A DNA stretch of 64,000 nt from FEN-1350 sp964386005. Lineage in GTDB: Bacteria > Planctomycetota > Phycisphaerae > Sedimentisphaerales > Anaerohalosphaeraceae. The DNA lies in contig CAYLSB010000002.1 of the NCBI GenBank assembly GCA_964386005.1, positions 62,001 through 126,000 on the forward strand. The letters are read 5' to 3'. The notes under the pieces are model-generated. The model had not been told where the DNA came from. It worked only from the letters and a program-made list of their open reading frames with translations, and did not search any database. Below are positions 1 to 9,307 of this stretch, in pieces. The number at the start of each line of letters is the position of its first letter. Position 1 is the first letter of the stretch. The position numbers and the translations under genes were made by a program.

Positions 1-314
1 TTTGCGGTTTTCAGCAGCGATATGGCCTTCCCTGTCCAACTTGCTTTTGGACCCGTGCCGGCCAGGCGTTTGCGTCGGGTGATGTTCTCCGGTCATTTTA
101 TATACAACCCGCAGCAGCGGCTTTTTATTCCATTTTGGCCCTCGTGGCGTTTTTCGCTTTACTTACACTGGTATTTGGGATACAGTTTCGTCTCCCGAAA
201 CGGTTTCGTGAGAGGAAATGTATGTGGATTACGGCCGCGGGAATTGTATTGGTGATTCTGGCGTCATGGATCGTATCCCTCGTCCGAGCGATTCAGGGTA
301 TCGAGGCGATGTAA
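1..314 (+). CDS. DUF2752-like membrane protein (5' end missing)
   Basis: The reading frame that begins at base 3 is open from the left edge to TAA at 312-314, about 103 residues. It starts inside a GLPCPTCFWTRA motif followed by a GD dipeptide and a QPAAA segment. This matches the DUF2752 pattern, in which a G-x-PCPxCG-xTRA motif precedes a Gly-Asp and an N/QP turn. Two hydrophobic stretches follow, around residues 45-62 and 77-95, so it is an inner-membrane protein. The family has no assigned reaction. The second Cys of the usual PCPGCG is kept as PCPTC, but the glycine after it is Phe. The N-terminus lies outside the window. Confidence 0.7.
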   Translation, partial: CGFQQRYGLPCPTCFWTRAGQAFASGDVLRSFYIQPAAAAFYSILALVAFFALLTLVFGIQFRLPKRFRERKCMWITAAGIVLVILASWIVSLVRAIQGIEAM

Positions 315-390
315 TGAGGGTTCGGCGATCCCAATTCTCGGATTTTCCCATTCGGGACATTCGGGATCGATTCAGCAGGATCTGAGGTGT

Positions 391-1071
391 ATGAGTACCG
401 CTCGAAAATCAATCCTATGTGTACTGATGGTTGCCTCCGGCTGCCTAAGCGGAGGGTGTACCTTTTTCGCCGCCCTTCTTAGTCCCGGTGCCTACGATAT
501 CAAGATTCCGGCGGAATACGATCTTGCCAGGCAGATGAAAAACCGTGTGGTCATTTTCGTGGAGCCGGTTCGATCCATCAATTGTCCGGGTTTGGATGTG
601 GAATTGGCGGCGGCCATCCGTGCCGATCTGATTAAGAAGGCCGGTATTCAGAGCCGTTTCTTGTTCGTTTCCGGGGAGGCCTCGCCCGAAAGGGCGAAAA
701 CTACGATTGATTTTCGACGGATGTCACCCAGCCAGATTGCCAAGGAACAAAAAGCCGGAATCATTCTTTATGTCCGTATTGAAGATTATCAGATGACCTC
801 GTTGCATCGGGATCAATACTATACCGGACATCTATTTACCCGGAATCTTGTGTTTGACGATTCCGGCAATCGTCTGTGGCCTCGGGAAGCATCGGGACGT
901 ATGATCCGAACGCGGGCCGAATTGGAGATCGCTGGTCCGCAGGAGGCCCGAAGGCGCCTGGTTGAGGCGACAACGCATTGTATCTGTAGATATTTTTATC
1001 ATTGTCCAAAACCGGATTTTTCGACCAAATATGAAGAAATCGATTATTCCAAAGATGAATTCTGGGAATGA
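391..1071 (+). CDS. Putative lipoprotein of unknown function
   Basis: The 226-residue product has a basic start, a short hydrophobic core and two possible lipobox cysteines in the first 24 residues (VASGC and SGGC), so it is probably a lipoprotein exported by Sec. The rest is a soluble domain with the motif VVIFVEP near residue 54 and a C-terminal acidic tail. I do not recognise a family. The ATG follows a GGTGT/GAGG-rich stretch, and the stop is 16 bases before serA, so the two may be co-transcribed. A 249-residue open frame on the other strand spans its 3' half and the 5' end of serA; I treat that as a shadow. Confidence 0.65.
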   Translation: MSTARKSILCVLMVASGCLSGGCTFFAALLSPGAYDIKIPAEYDLARQMKNRVVIFVEPVRSINCPGLDVELAAAIRADLIKKAGIQSRFLFVSGEASPERAKTTIDFRRMSPSQIAKEQKAGIILYVRIEDYQMTSLHRDQYYTGHLFTRNLVFDDSGNRLWPREASGRMIRTRAELEIAGPQEARRRLVEATTHCICRYFYHCPKPDFSTKYEEIDYSKDEFWE

Positions 1072-1087
1072 AATGTAGGAGCATGCA

Positions 1088-2674
1088 ATGTTGAAAATTC
1101 TGATCAGCGATAAACTGGCCAAGGAAGGCATCGAGTTGTTGAAAAACATGGAGGGCGTCGAGCCGGTCATCAAAACCGGATTGAGCGAAGATGACCTCAT
1201 TGCGATCATCGGAGAATTTGACGGATTGATCATCCGCAGCGATACCAAGGTTACGGCCAAGGTATTAGCCCATTGCGGCAAGCTGCGCGGCATTGCCCGA
1301 GCGGGAGTGGGCATTGATAATGTGGATGTGAAGGAAGCCACCAAGCGGGGCATCATCGTGATGAATACTCCCGGGGGGAACACGATGAGCGCCGCGGAAC
1401 ATACGATGGCGCTGATGCTGGCGATTTCCCGAAAGGTCGTTCCCGCCTGCAATAGTCTCAAGACCGGCGCATGGGATCGCAAGGCCTTCACCGGCAACCA
1501 GCTCAACCATAAGGTCCTTGGTCTGATCGGTATGGGGCGAATCGGTTTGTCCGTCGCCAAAATGGCGATGGGGTTTGACATGAAAGTGATCGGTTACGAT
1601 CCTCTGGCTGCGCCGATGGCGGCGGAGGATCTGGGCGTCGAAGTGACGAATAATTTGGAACGAATCTTCCGCGAATCGGATTATATCAGTCTTCATGTTC
1701 CAAAAAATGAACAGACCATGAATATGGTTTCCGCCGCTCAACTGAAGATGATGAAGCCCTCCGCGATCCTCGTCAACTGCGCCCGAGGCGGCATCATTAA
1801 CGAGGACAACCTGTATGATGCATTGCAGGCCGGAACCATCGCCGGAGCGGCCCTTGATGTGTTCTCCAAGGAGCCACCGGAAAACATGCGTTTCAAGGAT
1901 ATACCCAATTGCTTGGTGACTCCGCATCTGGGAGCCAGTACACACGAAGCCCAGATCGAAGTCGCGGTCGAGGCCGCCCAGATTCTGGTCGATGCTCTTA
2001 AGGGCGGGCCCATTCGCAATGCCATCAACGCTCCCTCTCTGGCGTCTCTTCCGCCGTTGGTATCTCAGTATGCGGAACTATCACGCCGGATCGGTACGAT
2101 CCTGAGCACCATTGTTCACGGGCAGTTCAAGAGCGTCCGGCTCGAGTATCGCGGTGAGATCGCATCGAAACCTGTCGAGGCGGTGACCACAGCTTTCACG
2201 ATCGGCCTGATGCAACCCCACAGCGAAAGCCCGGTTAATATCGTCAATGCCGCGATGATGGCCAAAGAGCGAGGGATCAGCATCGACGAAGTCAAGAACA
2301 CCGATGCCCGCGACGTATCCTCCAGTTTCTCCGCAACGGTAGCCACCGATAAGGTTACCCGCTACATTCGCGGGACCATTTTTGCCGACACATTGCTTCG
2401 GATTATCGAGATCGACGGCTTTAATGTTGAAGTGACTCCGAAGGGAACCCTGGCGGTGATTTTTAACGACGACAAGCCGGGAGTCATCGGATCCGTCGGA
2501 ACGATTTTCGGACGCCATGCGATTAATATCAGTACGATGGGTGTCGGCCAGAAGCCGGACCAGGGCAAGGCCATTCTGGCGGTCAGCCTTGACAAAGCCC
2601 CCGGTGAAGCTATGTTGAAGGAATTGAAGGAACAGGATTTTGTTAACGAAGCGTACCTGTGCATGCTTGATTAG
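1088..2674 (+). CDS. serA: D-3-phosphoglycerate dehydrogenase
   Basis: This is the 528-residue long form of SerA, which oxidises 3-phosphoglycerate with NAD+ in the first step of serine synthesis in the cytosol. The substrate domain is at about 1-100 and 280-310. The NAD-binding Rossmann motif GLIGMGRIG is near 140. The catalytic Arg lies in NCARGG, the Glu in SKEPP and the His in TPHLGAST. An intervening domain (about 320-450) is followed by a C-terminal ACT domain (about 455-528, starting at VIFNDDKPGV), which usually mediates serine feedback. The length and domain order match the bacterial and plant long form. The ATG is preceded by TAGGAG. Confidence 0.97.
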   Translation: MLKILISDKLAKEGIELLKNMEGVEPVIKTGLSEDDLIAIIGEFDGLIIRSDTKVTAKVLAHCGKLRGIARAGVGIDNVDVKEATKRGIIVMNTPGGNTMSAAEHTMALMLAISRKVVPACNSLKTGAWDRKAFTGNQLNHKVLGLIGMGRIGLSVAKMAMGFDMKVIGYDPLAAPMAAEDLGVEVTNNLERIFRESDYISLHVPKNEQTMNMVSAAQLKMMKPSAILVNCARGGIINEDNLYDALQAGTIAGAALDVFSKEPPENMRFKDIPNCLVTPHLGASTHEAQIEVAVEAAQILVDALKGGPIRNAINAPSLASLPPLVSQYAELSRRIGTILSTIVHGQFKSVRLEYRGEIASKPVEAVTTAFTIGLMQPHSESPVNIVNAAMMAKERGISIDEVKNTDARDVSSSFSATVATDKVTRYIRGTIFADTLLRIIEIDGFNVEVTPKGTLAVIFNDDKPGVIGSVGTIFGRHAINISTMGVGQKPDQGKAILAVSLDKAPGEAMLKELKEQDFVNEAYLCMLD

Positions 2675-2756
2675 ACATTGAACGCTTGTTGGCTCTTTGA
2701 TTGTCGAATTGCCGGAACGATTTTTTCGGTCGGCGCAAGGAAATGGAGTTTATGGA

Positions 2757-4559
2757 ATGTCTGCAAGGAAGGTTTCAAAAGGAAACCAGTTGAGTTTTTC
2801 TTTTGAGGAAAGTGCGTTGACCGGTGCCGTTGAGTCGATTTCCGCAGCGGCTGTGGCGGAAATCCCGACGGAATCCGATATTTCGACAAACCATTTGCCA
2901 AATGAACCGGCCCGGGCGGATTCCGAATCCCGGGCCGGCGATTTGCCTCGCCGTCGAAAAGGCCATCAGGCGGCCACCGCCGAATCCATGGCCGCCAAGC
3001 AGCGGGATATATCCGTCAGTGAGTTCTTCGCCAAAAATCGTCATTTATTGGGTTTTGATAATCCTCGCAAAGCCCTCCTGACGGCCGTCAAAGAAGCCGT
3101 GGACAATTCTCTCGATGCCTGCGAAGAGGCCCATATTCTGCCGGATATTTTCATCGACATTCGTCCCGTGGAGAATTCCGAGAACAAGTTCACTATCACC
3201 ATCAAAGATAATGGTCCGGGTATCATTAAGCAGCAGGTCCCCAACATTTTTGCGCGTCTGCTCTATGGCAGCAAGTTTCATACCCTTAAGATGAGCCGCG
3301 GACAGCAGGGCATCGGCATCAGCGCCGCGGGAATGTATGGTCTGTTGACAACGGGAGAACCCGTACAGATCATCTCCCGAACCAGTCCCAGGAAAAGTGC
3401 CTGTCATTACCATGTCCAGATCGATACGACGCGCAATCGTCCCGAGGTGATTCTCGACGAGGAATGTGAATTTGATTTGGGCACCGGTACGAGTGTGACC
3501 ATTGCCCTGGAGGGCCGTTACCAAAAAGGCCGCCAGTCGGTAGATGAATATGTGGCTCAGACCGCGATTGCCAATCCTCATGCCTCATTCATTTACATTA
3601 CCCCGGATGGCAGTCGTTATGAATACCTTCGTCGCAACAACCAAATGCCGTTTTTGCCTGTCGAGATCAAACCCCATCCCTACGGAGTCGAGATCGGCAT
3701 TTTGTTTAAAATGGCCCGCCAGAGCCGGTGCAAAACGTTGGCGGAGTTCCTTCGGTCCGAATTTTCGCGGGTCAGTCCGCGCATGGCTTCGGAAATCGTT
3801 CAGAAGGCCAAACTGTCGGTTCGAATGCGTCCGGACAAGATTTCTCTCAAGGAAACCGAACGCCTGTATGGGTCGATCAACTCAACCAAACTGATGACTC
3901 CGCCTACCGATTGCATTGGACCCATCGGGGAAGAAAAACTCGTCGAGGGTCTCAAGCGCGTTGTCGATGCCGAATTCTATTCCGCCTGTACCCGGAAGCC
4001 GGCGGTGTACCGCGGCAATCCTTTCCTTATCGAAGCGGCGATGGCTTTTGGGTTCCGCGATAAGGAGGAAGAATCTTCCGGCGACGCGTCGGATTCGGAT
4101 AAAGAACCCTTGCTTCGTTTGATGCGATTTGCCAATCGCGTTCCCTTGCTCTATCAGCAGTCGGCGTGTGCTTTCTATAAATCGGTTCTGGAGATCAACT
4201 GGCGCAACTACGGTCTCAGTCAAAGCCGGGGCGCCTTGCCGGGCGGGCCGGTGTTGCTAATGATCCACATGGCCTCGGTCTGGGTGCCGTTTACCAGCGA
4301 GAGCAAGGAAGCGATCGCTCACTACCCCGAAATCATCAAGGAAATCAAGCTGGCGATTCAGGAATGCGGCCGTAAACTCGGAATATACCTTCGTCGTCAG
4401 CGGCGCGTCAACGATGAAATGAAAAAGCGAAGTTATATCGAGACCTATCTTCCTCCGATCGGCGAAGCCCTTCGCGACATCCTGATCCTCAAAGACAAGC
4501 AGGTGACGACCGTCGTCGATCGCTTGAAGGTTACCCTCGAAAAAACGCGGCAAATCTGA
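2757..4559 (+). CDS. top6B: DNA topoisomerase VI subunit B-like GHKL ATPase
   Basis: The product of about 600 residues has the GHKL ATPase fold of Topo VI-B: KEAVDNSLDAC (N box, about 110), DNGPGI (G1) and GQQGIGISAAG (G2/lid). A transducer domain follows. Topo VI-B is the ATP-driven clamp of a type IIB topoisomerase whose A subunit (Spo11-like) cuts DNA. I start it at ATG 2757, with GGAG eight bases upstream; an in-frame TTG at 2697 lies in a less protein-like stretch. The first 80 or so residues are a charged, low-complexity extension. No A-subunit gene lies next to it: the next gene is on the other strand. Either the A subunit is elsewhere or this B subunit acts alone. Confidence 0.92.
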   Translation: MSARKVSKGNQLSFSFEESALTGAVESISAAAVAEIPTESDISTNHLPNEPARADSESRAGDLPRRRKGHQAATAESMAAKQRDISVSEFFAKNRHLLGFDNPRKALLTAVKEAVDNSLDACEEAHILPDIFIDIRPVENSENKFTITIKDNGPGIIKQQVPNIFARLLYGSKFHTLKMSRGQQGIGISAAGMYGLLTTGEPVQIISRTSPRKSACHYHVQIDTTRNRPEVILDEECEFDLGTGTSVTIALEGRYQKGRQSVDEYVAQTAIANPHASFIYITPDGSRYEYLRRNNQMPFLPVEIKPHPYGVEIGILFKMARQSRCKTLAEFLRSEFSRVSPRMASEIVQKAKLSVRMRPDKISLKETERLYGSINSTKLMTPPTDCIGPIGEEKLVEGLKRVVDAEFYSACTRKPAVYRGNPFLIEAAMAFGFRDKEEESSGDASDSDKEPLLRLMRFANRVPLLYQQSACAFYKSVLEINWRNYGLSQSRGALPGGPVLLMIHMASVWVPFTSESKEAIAHYPEIIKEIKLAIQECGRKLGIYLRRQRRVNDEMKKRSYIETYLPPIGEALRDILILKDKQVTTVVDRLKVTLEKTRQI

Positions 4560-4655
4560 AGTGGGGATGGCACGCCAACTCTCGTTCCGGGTGATCCGAT
4601 TGTCGCCGGGATCGCCGAACGAATGATGGTTTCCTCGGGATCAGAATGCGAGGGA

Positions 4656-5009
4656 TCATCCCTTTCGTTTCTGTAGGATCCATCGTTGTTCGTAATACAA
4701 CAGATCAAACCGGCCGTGGAGTATCGAGCCGGCGAGTTCGAAGTGATATTGATTTTTCCCCCGACGAATCAGAGTGTAACCACCGCGATCGACGATCTGA
4801 ACAGTCCCCGTTTTATTCTGAACCGGGCCTTCATAGGTTAGAAATCGCAGGGGATGGTCGAAGCTCTGTTCCACTTCAATCGATTGATCTCCGATGGTTT
4901 CGGGAGATATGGGAATTCGCCAGGTCAGCAAACGATCACCCATCTTCAGCATAAAATCCCAATGAACGTCATCCGGCGTCTGATGTTGATGGATTACAAA
5001 CTCGCCCAT
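4656..5009 (-). CDS. Stand-alone LigD-type 3'-phosphoesterase domain protein
   Basis: The 117-residue protein covers only the 3'-phosphoesterase (PE) domain found in bacterial NHEJ ligase LigD. It shows FVIHQHQTPDDVHWDFML at the N-terminus (the metal-binding His/His/Asp cluster of the family), a central TYEGP, a GTVxxxDxGxY segment and the terminal HGRFDLLY. LigD PE domains remove 3'-phosphate and terminal 3'-ribonucleotides during end repair. Here no ligase or polymerase domain is fused, and none is near. The start overlaps the end of the damaged MGMT-like frame upstream by 41 bases. It is convergent with top6B, with about 96 bases between the stops. Confidence 0.85.
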   Translation of the reverse strand: MGEFVIHQHQTPDDVHWDFMLKMGDRLLTWRIPISPETIGDQSIEVEQSFDHPLRFLTYEGPVQNKTGTVQIVDRGGYTLIRRGKNQYHFELAGSILHGRFDLLYYEQRWILQKRKG

Positions 5010-5259
5010 GTCTGCTCAATCCTCCGGCCGGATCGGCCGTATCGTAAAAACCTGTACCATCCATCGGCGGCTTTTTCTTTTGCTGATGACAACCGATCGA
5101 TACATGGTGTCTTTGGGCCAGGGCCTGTCGCAGTTCGTTCTTTTTGGCTACCTTACCCCTGGTCACTCGGTTCATCAAGGCATCAACCTCGATCGGGGCC
5201 GGAATGACGACCGTACCGGCTCCCCAGCGGCGGGCCATTCGACCCCTAATGATATCCAC
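4969..5259 (-). pseudogene. MGMT-like DNA-binding domain protein, probably broken
   Basis: The first two thirds of this frame resemble the small MGMT/alkyltransferase-like family: RMARRWGAGTVVIPAPIEVD, then RGKVAKKNELRQALAQRH and IGC. After IGC the usual P-[IL]-TTG-[FI] wing is lost and the sequence becomes unrelated and low complexity before the stop, so a frameshift after about residue 56 is likely. The N-terminus also looks cut. Family-like residues (EKLNDSNDLPR) continue upstream of the GTG at 5259 without an ATG, while an ATG at 5326 in another frame reads MGKWAGNKN before a stop. I therefore see a gene with two probable indels rather than an intact protein. The function, if any, would have been recognition of alkylated bases. 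Confidence 0.55.
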
Positions 5260-5352
5260 TCTCGGCAGGTCGTTGCTATCGTTCAGCTTTTCCTGCCGGG
5301 TTTTTGTTTCCCGCCCATTTTCCCATCCCGTTCTCCCACCGGCTGCGATTTA

Positions 5353-6339
5353 TTACACTGCCTGAATTGCCGTCAGTGCCACGGTTGCGACGATATCGTC
5401 GCCGCTGCATCCTCGCGAAAGATCGTTGACCGGTTTGGCCAGACCCTGCAGCATCGGACCATAGGCCTCCGCCCCCGCCAGCCGCTGAGTTGCCTTGTAG
5501 CAGATATTGCCCGCTCCCAGATCCGGAAAGATAAACGTATTGGCTTTGCCTTTGAGGGGACTATTGGGACATTTCTTGGCCGCGATATCCGGAACAAATG
5601 CTGCATCGAATTGGATTTCGCCGTCAATAACCACTTTGCCTCCATAAATGGCGTCAAGCGTAGCTTTGGCCCTCTCTGTGGCCATCGCTACCTTGGCGGC
5701 TCCGTCGCCCTTGGCCGATCCCTTCGTCGAATAGGACAACATGGCGATCCGGGGTTCGAATCCGAATTGAAAGGCGGTTTTAGCCGTCGAAACCGCGATA
5801 TCCGCCAACTCCGATTCGTTGGGATCCTGCACAAGACCGCAATCAGCGAAAAGATAGGTTACATCAGGGAAACACATAAAGAACATGCTCGACACTGTTT
5901 TGATCCCTTCGGCGGGCTTGATGATCTGTAATGCGGGTCGTACGGTATCCGCCGTCGAGTGCGTTGCCCCCGATACCAGCCCATCCGCACGACCGGTCTT
6001 GACCAGCATGGTCCCGAAATACATCTCGTCGGCGATCACCACTTCCGCCTGCATGGAATTCATCCCTTTGTGCCTGCGGATTTCATACAGCTTCTCTGCC
6101 AGTTCTTTCTTCAGGGGATGGTGCGTCGGTTTCATCATCTCGATCCATCCGCTTCCGGCCGCTTTACCCAGTTCCGGCCGCATCGTGTCCGGATCGCCCA
6201 GGATGATCAATTTCGCGATCTTCTTTTCGATGATCCGTTTGGCCGCCTCAAGGGTCCGGGGATCATGTCCTTCCGGGAGAACGATGGTCCTGAGATTGGA
6301 AGCCGCTTGATCCAGTATTGTGGTTAAAAAATCCGCCAT
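5353..6339 (-). CDS. pta: Phosphate acetyltransferase
   Basis: The 328-residue protein is a full-length short-form phosphotransacetylase (PTA_PTB domain). It interconverts acetyl-CoA and acetyl phosphate in the cytosol, normally together with acetate kinase. Diagnostic segments are IVLPEGHDPR near 18, the DGLVSGATHSTADTVRP segment near 118, SMFFM, FADCG, SYSTKGSAKG near 205, GEIQFDAA and the C-terminal DLSRGCSGDDIV. It lacks the N-terminal DRTGG-type domains of long Pta. No ackA gene is next to it. The stop codon almost touches the stop-limited frame of the MGMT remnant downstream. The tRNA-Arg gene lies 45 bases upstream on the same strand. Confidence 0.96.
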   Translation of the reverse strand: MADFLTTILDQAASNLRTIVLPEGHDPRTLEAAKRIIEKKIAKLIILGDPDTMRPELGKAAGSGWIEMMKPTHHPLKKELAEKLYEIRRHKGMNSMQAEVVIADEMYFGTMLVKTGRADGLVSGATHSTADTVRPALQIIKPAEGIKTVSSMFFMCFPDVTYLFADCGLVQDPNESELADIAVSTAKTAFQFGFEPRIAMLSYSTKGSAKGDGAAKVAMATERAKATLDAIYGGKVVIDGEIQFDAAFVPDIAAKKCPNSPLKGKANTFIFPDLGAGNICYKATQRLAGAEAYGPMLQGLAKPVNDLSRGCSGDDIVATVALTAIQAV

Positions 6340-6384
6340 GAATCCTATCCTTATATGTATTGCCGGTGAACGTCTATAAAAAAA

Positions 6385-6458
<74 letters not shown>

Positions 6459-7028
6459 ATGATACAATTTTTATTCAAATATCGCTGTTTTAATGACTTA
6501 CGTCAATAAAATAGCATGTATATGTTGTTTCGTACAGGCCGGATATTATGCCTTTTCTGAAATCTACTGGTTACGAAATGACTACCAATAGTAACGGCCA
6601 AAATTCCTGACCCGGCGTCACATTTCGTATGTATTTTTTCATCAAAGAGTGATAACACCATACCCCAAAGAATGGCTTACGTCAAGAGGATTCTGCATCT
6701 CGGGTTGAGATTTTCGGGGATGGCTTCCGAAGCGGCGATGAGGTTGGGGTGATAGCAGAACATCACCCGGCCGATGCCGATTAGTTTACACGTTTCCCTT
6801 ACAATTTCCAGTATCGGGAGAATCTTTTCCGATTCGATTCGGGGAAAAGGGCGAGAGGTCGAGGGCCGACCGGACCGATATCGGTTACGTGGAAACAAAG
6901 CGACGCTTTCCAGCGCGGGGTCTGACGGCAATCAAGGTTCGCGCTCCCGGCGGGTAGACGAATCATTTTGGTTGCATCGGTCTGAGACGATTTCTACAAT
7001 GGCTGCGCAATCGAAATGGAGACGCCCG
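6459..7028. other. Non-coding stretch between tRNA-Arg and sixA
   Basis: I see no convincing gene here. An open frame on the minus strand (6677-6931) and an in-frame extension of sixA to 6774 exist, but neither resembles a known family or has a good ribosome site. The first 200 bases are AT-rich compared with the surroundings and are the likely place for the tRNA promoter. GGAG at 7018-7021 is the sixA ribosome binding site. Confidence 0.5.
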
Positions 7029-7493
7029 ATGAAACTGTATCTGGTTCAGCATGGAAAGGCCGAGCCGATGGAAGTTGATCCCGATCGGCCGTTGAGCGAA
7101 GAGGGCCGCCGTGAAGTCGAGAAAATCGCCGATTTTCTACAACCCATGAATCTGTCCGTTCACTCGATCCTCCACAGCGGGAAAAGTCGTGCCGTTCAGA
7201 CCGCCGAGATTCTTGCAACCGCGATTTCCTCTCATGACGGCCTAACACAGTACGATGGACTGGCGCCCAACGATTCCGTTACGCCCTGGCCGGATGAGTT
7301 GGAAGAAATCAACCGGGACATTCTCATTGTCGGACACCTTCCCTTTCTGGACAAACTGGCTTCTCTGCTTCTGGCGGGGCGGGAATGTGCCCATGTTCTG
7401 GACTTTCAGAACGCCGGAGTCGTATGCATCGAGCGAACCGAGCATTATCACTATCGGGTGGATTGGATGATTCTGCCCCGGCTCCTTGCCTAA
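7029..7493 (+). CDS. sixA: SixA-type histidine phosphatase
   Basis: The 154-residue protein has the histidine phosphatase fold of SixA, which removes phosphate from phosphohistidine in phosphorelay proteins. The motif at the start is LVQHGKA, where the family more often has RHG; the catalytic His is present and the Arg is replaced by Gln. Other family marks are RPLSEEGRREV, HSGKSRAVQTAEI and the second catalytic His in IVGHLPFLDKL. I chose ATG 7029 because GGAG sits seven bases upstream and the beta-1 strand begins at once. A longer in-frame ORF reaches back to 6774 but that part is not protein-like. The gene stands alone. Confidence 0.85.
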   Translation: MKLYLVQHGKAEPMEVDPDRPLSEEGRREVEKIADFLQPMNLSVHSILHSGKSRAVQTAEILATAISSHDGLTQYDGLAPNDSVTPWPDELEEINRDILIVGHLPFLDKLASLLLAGRECAHVLDFQNAGVVCIERTEHYHYRVDWMILPRLLA

Positions 7494-7707
7494 CACACGG
7501 GGATCCCTTCGATATTGTCAACCGGAGGGACGCGGCCCGTGATTTCCGTTTTCACTTTTTCCAAAACCTCAATCGGCGGACTCTCCCAAGAAAATGGATA
7601 TGGCAACCGGCATTTCAGGGTATAATAGGGTACCGTCCGGGGATTGTGTAATCCTCCCGGCGGCAGGCGAATTCAAGGACGCGATGAGGTAAAGGTCGGG
7701 AATATTC

Positions 7708-8916
7708 ATGGGCGATCAAAAACCAAGCCGTTCTGAAAATGAATTGACGGTCCGGGATATCGGGCAACGCAAGGTTCCGAGAGTGGCCTTGTTGATCGAG
7801 ACCAGTCGAGAGTATGGTCGCAGTTTTCTGTATGGAATCGCGCGATATGCCCGCCTTCATGGTCCCTGGCGGGTTTTCCGAAGCCACGGCGATCTGGGGA
7901 TCAGCCGTCCCAACTGGACCGACTGGAAAGTCGATGGGGCGATTATGCGTGATGTGGCTCGTATTGAAAACCGGCTTCTTCCGGATACCCCGATCATTTT
8001 CGCGCAGCACAATCGGGAAGATTATGCGCCGTATCCTTCGGTCATTACGAACAGCCGGATTATCGGCCGAATGGGGGCCGAGCATTTTCTCGATCGCGGT
8101 TTTGAACATTTCGCCTATTGCGGATTTGACGAGTATGCCTGGTCGCGCGGGCGGTCTCGGCATTTTACCGATCGGATCAAGGAGGCCGGTTTTCGAACCC
8201 ACGTCTTTACGCAATCCAAACAGAAGTCTCTGAGGATGTGGAAAAATGAACAGCACGCTCTTTCCCGCTGGCTTATGTCGCTTCCCAAGCCGTTAGCACT
8301 GATGTGCTGCAACGACGACCGGGCTCTTCAGGCGGTGGAGGCCTGCAAAGCCGCCGATCTGGTTGTGCCCGATGAGGTCGCCGTTCTCGGGGTGGACAAC
8401 GATGTTCTGGTGTGCGAACTATCGGATCCTCCGATATCCAGCGTGGCTCTGAATACGGAGGAGATGGGGTATGAGGCGGCAAAATTACTGGATTCGCTGA
8501 TGCACGGGAACGCGATGTCCGGCCAGATCATCGACGTGATTGGAACCCATATTGTTACTCGCCAATCGACGGATATCCTGGCGGTTCGCGATCAGGATGT
8601 TCGTGCGGCCGTTCATTTTATGCGAGAAAATGCCAATCAGCCGCTTCAGGTCGGGGATGTCGTGAAAGAGACCTGCGTATCCCGGCGGGTTCTGGAAAAA
8701 AAATTTCGTTCTACGCTGCGACGATCCATTTTTGACGAAATCCGACGAATTCGCATCGAGAATATCGTCCATCTACTGGAAGAAACCGACATGCCCATTT
8801 CCGCCATCGCTCGAAGCGCCGGTTTCGACGGCATTGAACACGTCGCCCGGTATTGTCGGAAAGTTTTGGGAATGAGTCTTCGGGATTATCGACGACAATA
8901 TGTGCATCGAAAGTAA
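7708..8916 (+). CDS. XylR-type transcription regulator (LacI-like sensor + AraC HTH)
   Basis: The 402-residue protein joins a periplasmic-binding-protein-like sensor (about 25-290, starting at PRVALLIETSREYGRSFL) to a C-terminal AraC/XylS double helix-turn-helix (about 295-400). Marks of the XylR subfamily are CNDDRALQ near 205, the VAVLGVDND segment and PPISSVALN near 250. AraC-type features are the recognition helix after VKETCVSRRVLEKKF and the IAxxxGFDGIEHVARYCR segment. Such proteins bind a sugar and switch on sugar-use genes. The sugar cannot be told from the sequence. No sugar catabolic operon is adjacent; the nearest downstream gene is the secreted LamG protein, 391 bases away, which could be a target. 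Confidence 0.9.
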   Translation: MGDQKPSRSENELTVRDIGQRKVPRVALLIETSREYGRSFLYGIARYARLHGPWRVFRSHGDLGISRPNWTDWKVDGAIMRDVARIENRLLPDTPIIFAQHNREDYAPYPSVITNSRIIGRMGAEHFLDRGFEHFAYCGFDEYAWSRGRSRHFTDRIKEAGFRTHVFTQSKQKSLRMWKNEQHALSRWLMSLPKPLALMCCNDDRALQAVEACKAADLVVPDEVAVLGVDNDVLVCELSDPPISSVALNTEEMGYEAAKLLDSLMHGNAMSGQIIDVIGTHIVTRQSTDILAVRDQDVRAAVHFMRENANQPLQVGDVVKETCVSRRVLEKKFRSTLRRSIFDEIRRIRIENIVHLLEETDMPISAIARSAGFDGIEHVARYCRKVLGMSLRDYRRQYVHRK

Positions 8917-9307
8917 TCTTTGGGAGATCGGGGTATCGACTTTCGTGGATGCCGAGTCGATGCAGCGCCCATCCTGTCACCGATTTTTCTACGGGGTAGA
9001 AGGTTGGCGTGAATCCGTGTTCGCAATATGGTTAAAAAGAAACGCAATATGGCGTTGTTCATTTGTGCGATCCGATATACAATACGTTGCAGTGTGATGG
9101 AGGAGCGACAGAAGGTGTCGTTCCTTATGAGTCAGGGTGTGTGCGGAAGAGTTTTCCATGAGGGATAAACTGGCGCACGTGAAGAGGGTGTATGCGCTAT
9201 GGAGAGGTCGGATGAGAATCCTAAGAAGCGGAGGTGGTTCTTCTGTTGGTCATCGAAACGTCATTTCGTAAATACAACTACAACCAATTTGTGAGAGGAG
9301 TCAAACG
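8917..9307 (+). other. Upstream region of the LamG gene
   Basis: No gene is supported in these 391 bases; short open frames lack family resemblance. GAGAGGAG just before ATG 9308 is a strong ribosome site. I found no sigma-54 type promoter here and no clear hairpin that would end the regulator transcript. Confidence 0.5.

Noticed and set aside
22..255. Open frame at the left edge starting with ATG
   Set aside because: It is out of frame with the DUF2752 motif frame, which has recognisable family residues and two membrane helices.
832..1581. A 249-codon minus-strand frame over the lipoprotein and serA
   Set aside because: It lies opposite two supported genes and has no recognisable domain.
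4651..4663. AGGGATCATCCCT as a terminator between top6B and the LigD-PE gene
   Set aside because: A one-base loop cannot form a hairpin, and it overlaps the 3' end of the minus-strand gene.
5008..5931. A 307-codon plus-strand frame opposite pta
   Set aside because: It overlaps a certain pta gene and has no motif; codon-bias shadow.
6677..6931. An 84-codon minus-strand frame between tRNA-Arg and sixA
   Set aside because: No family resemblance, no ribosome site, atypical composition.
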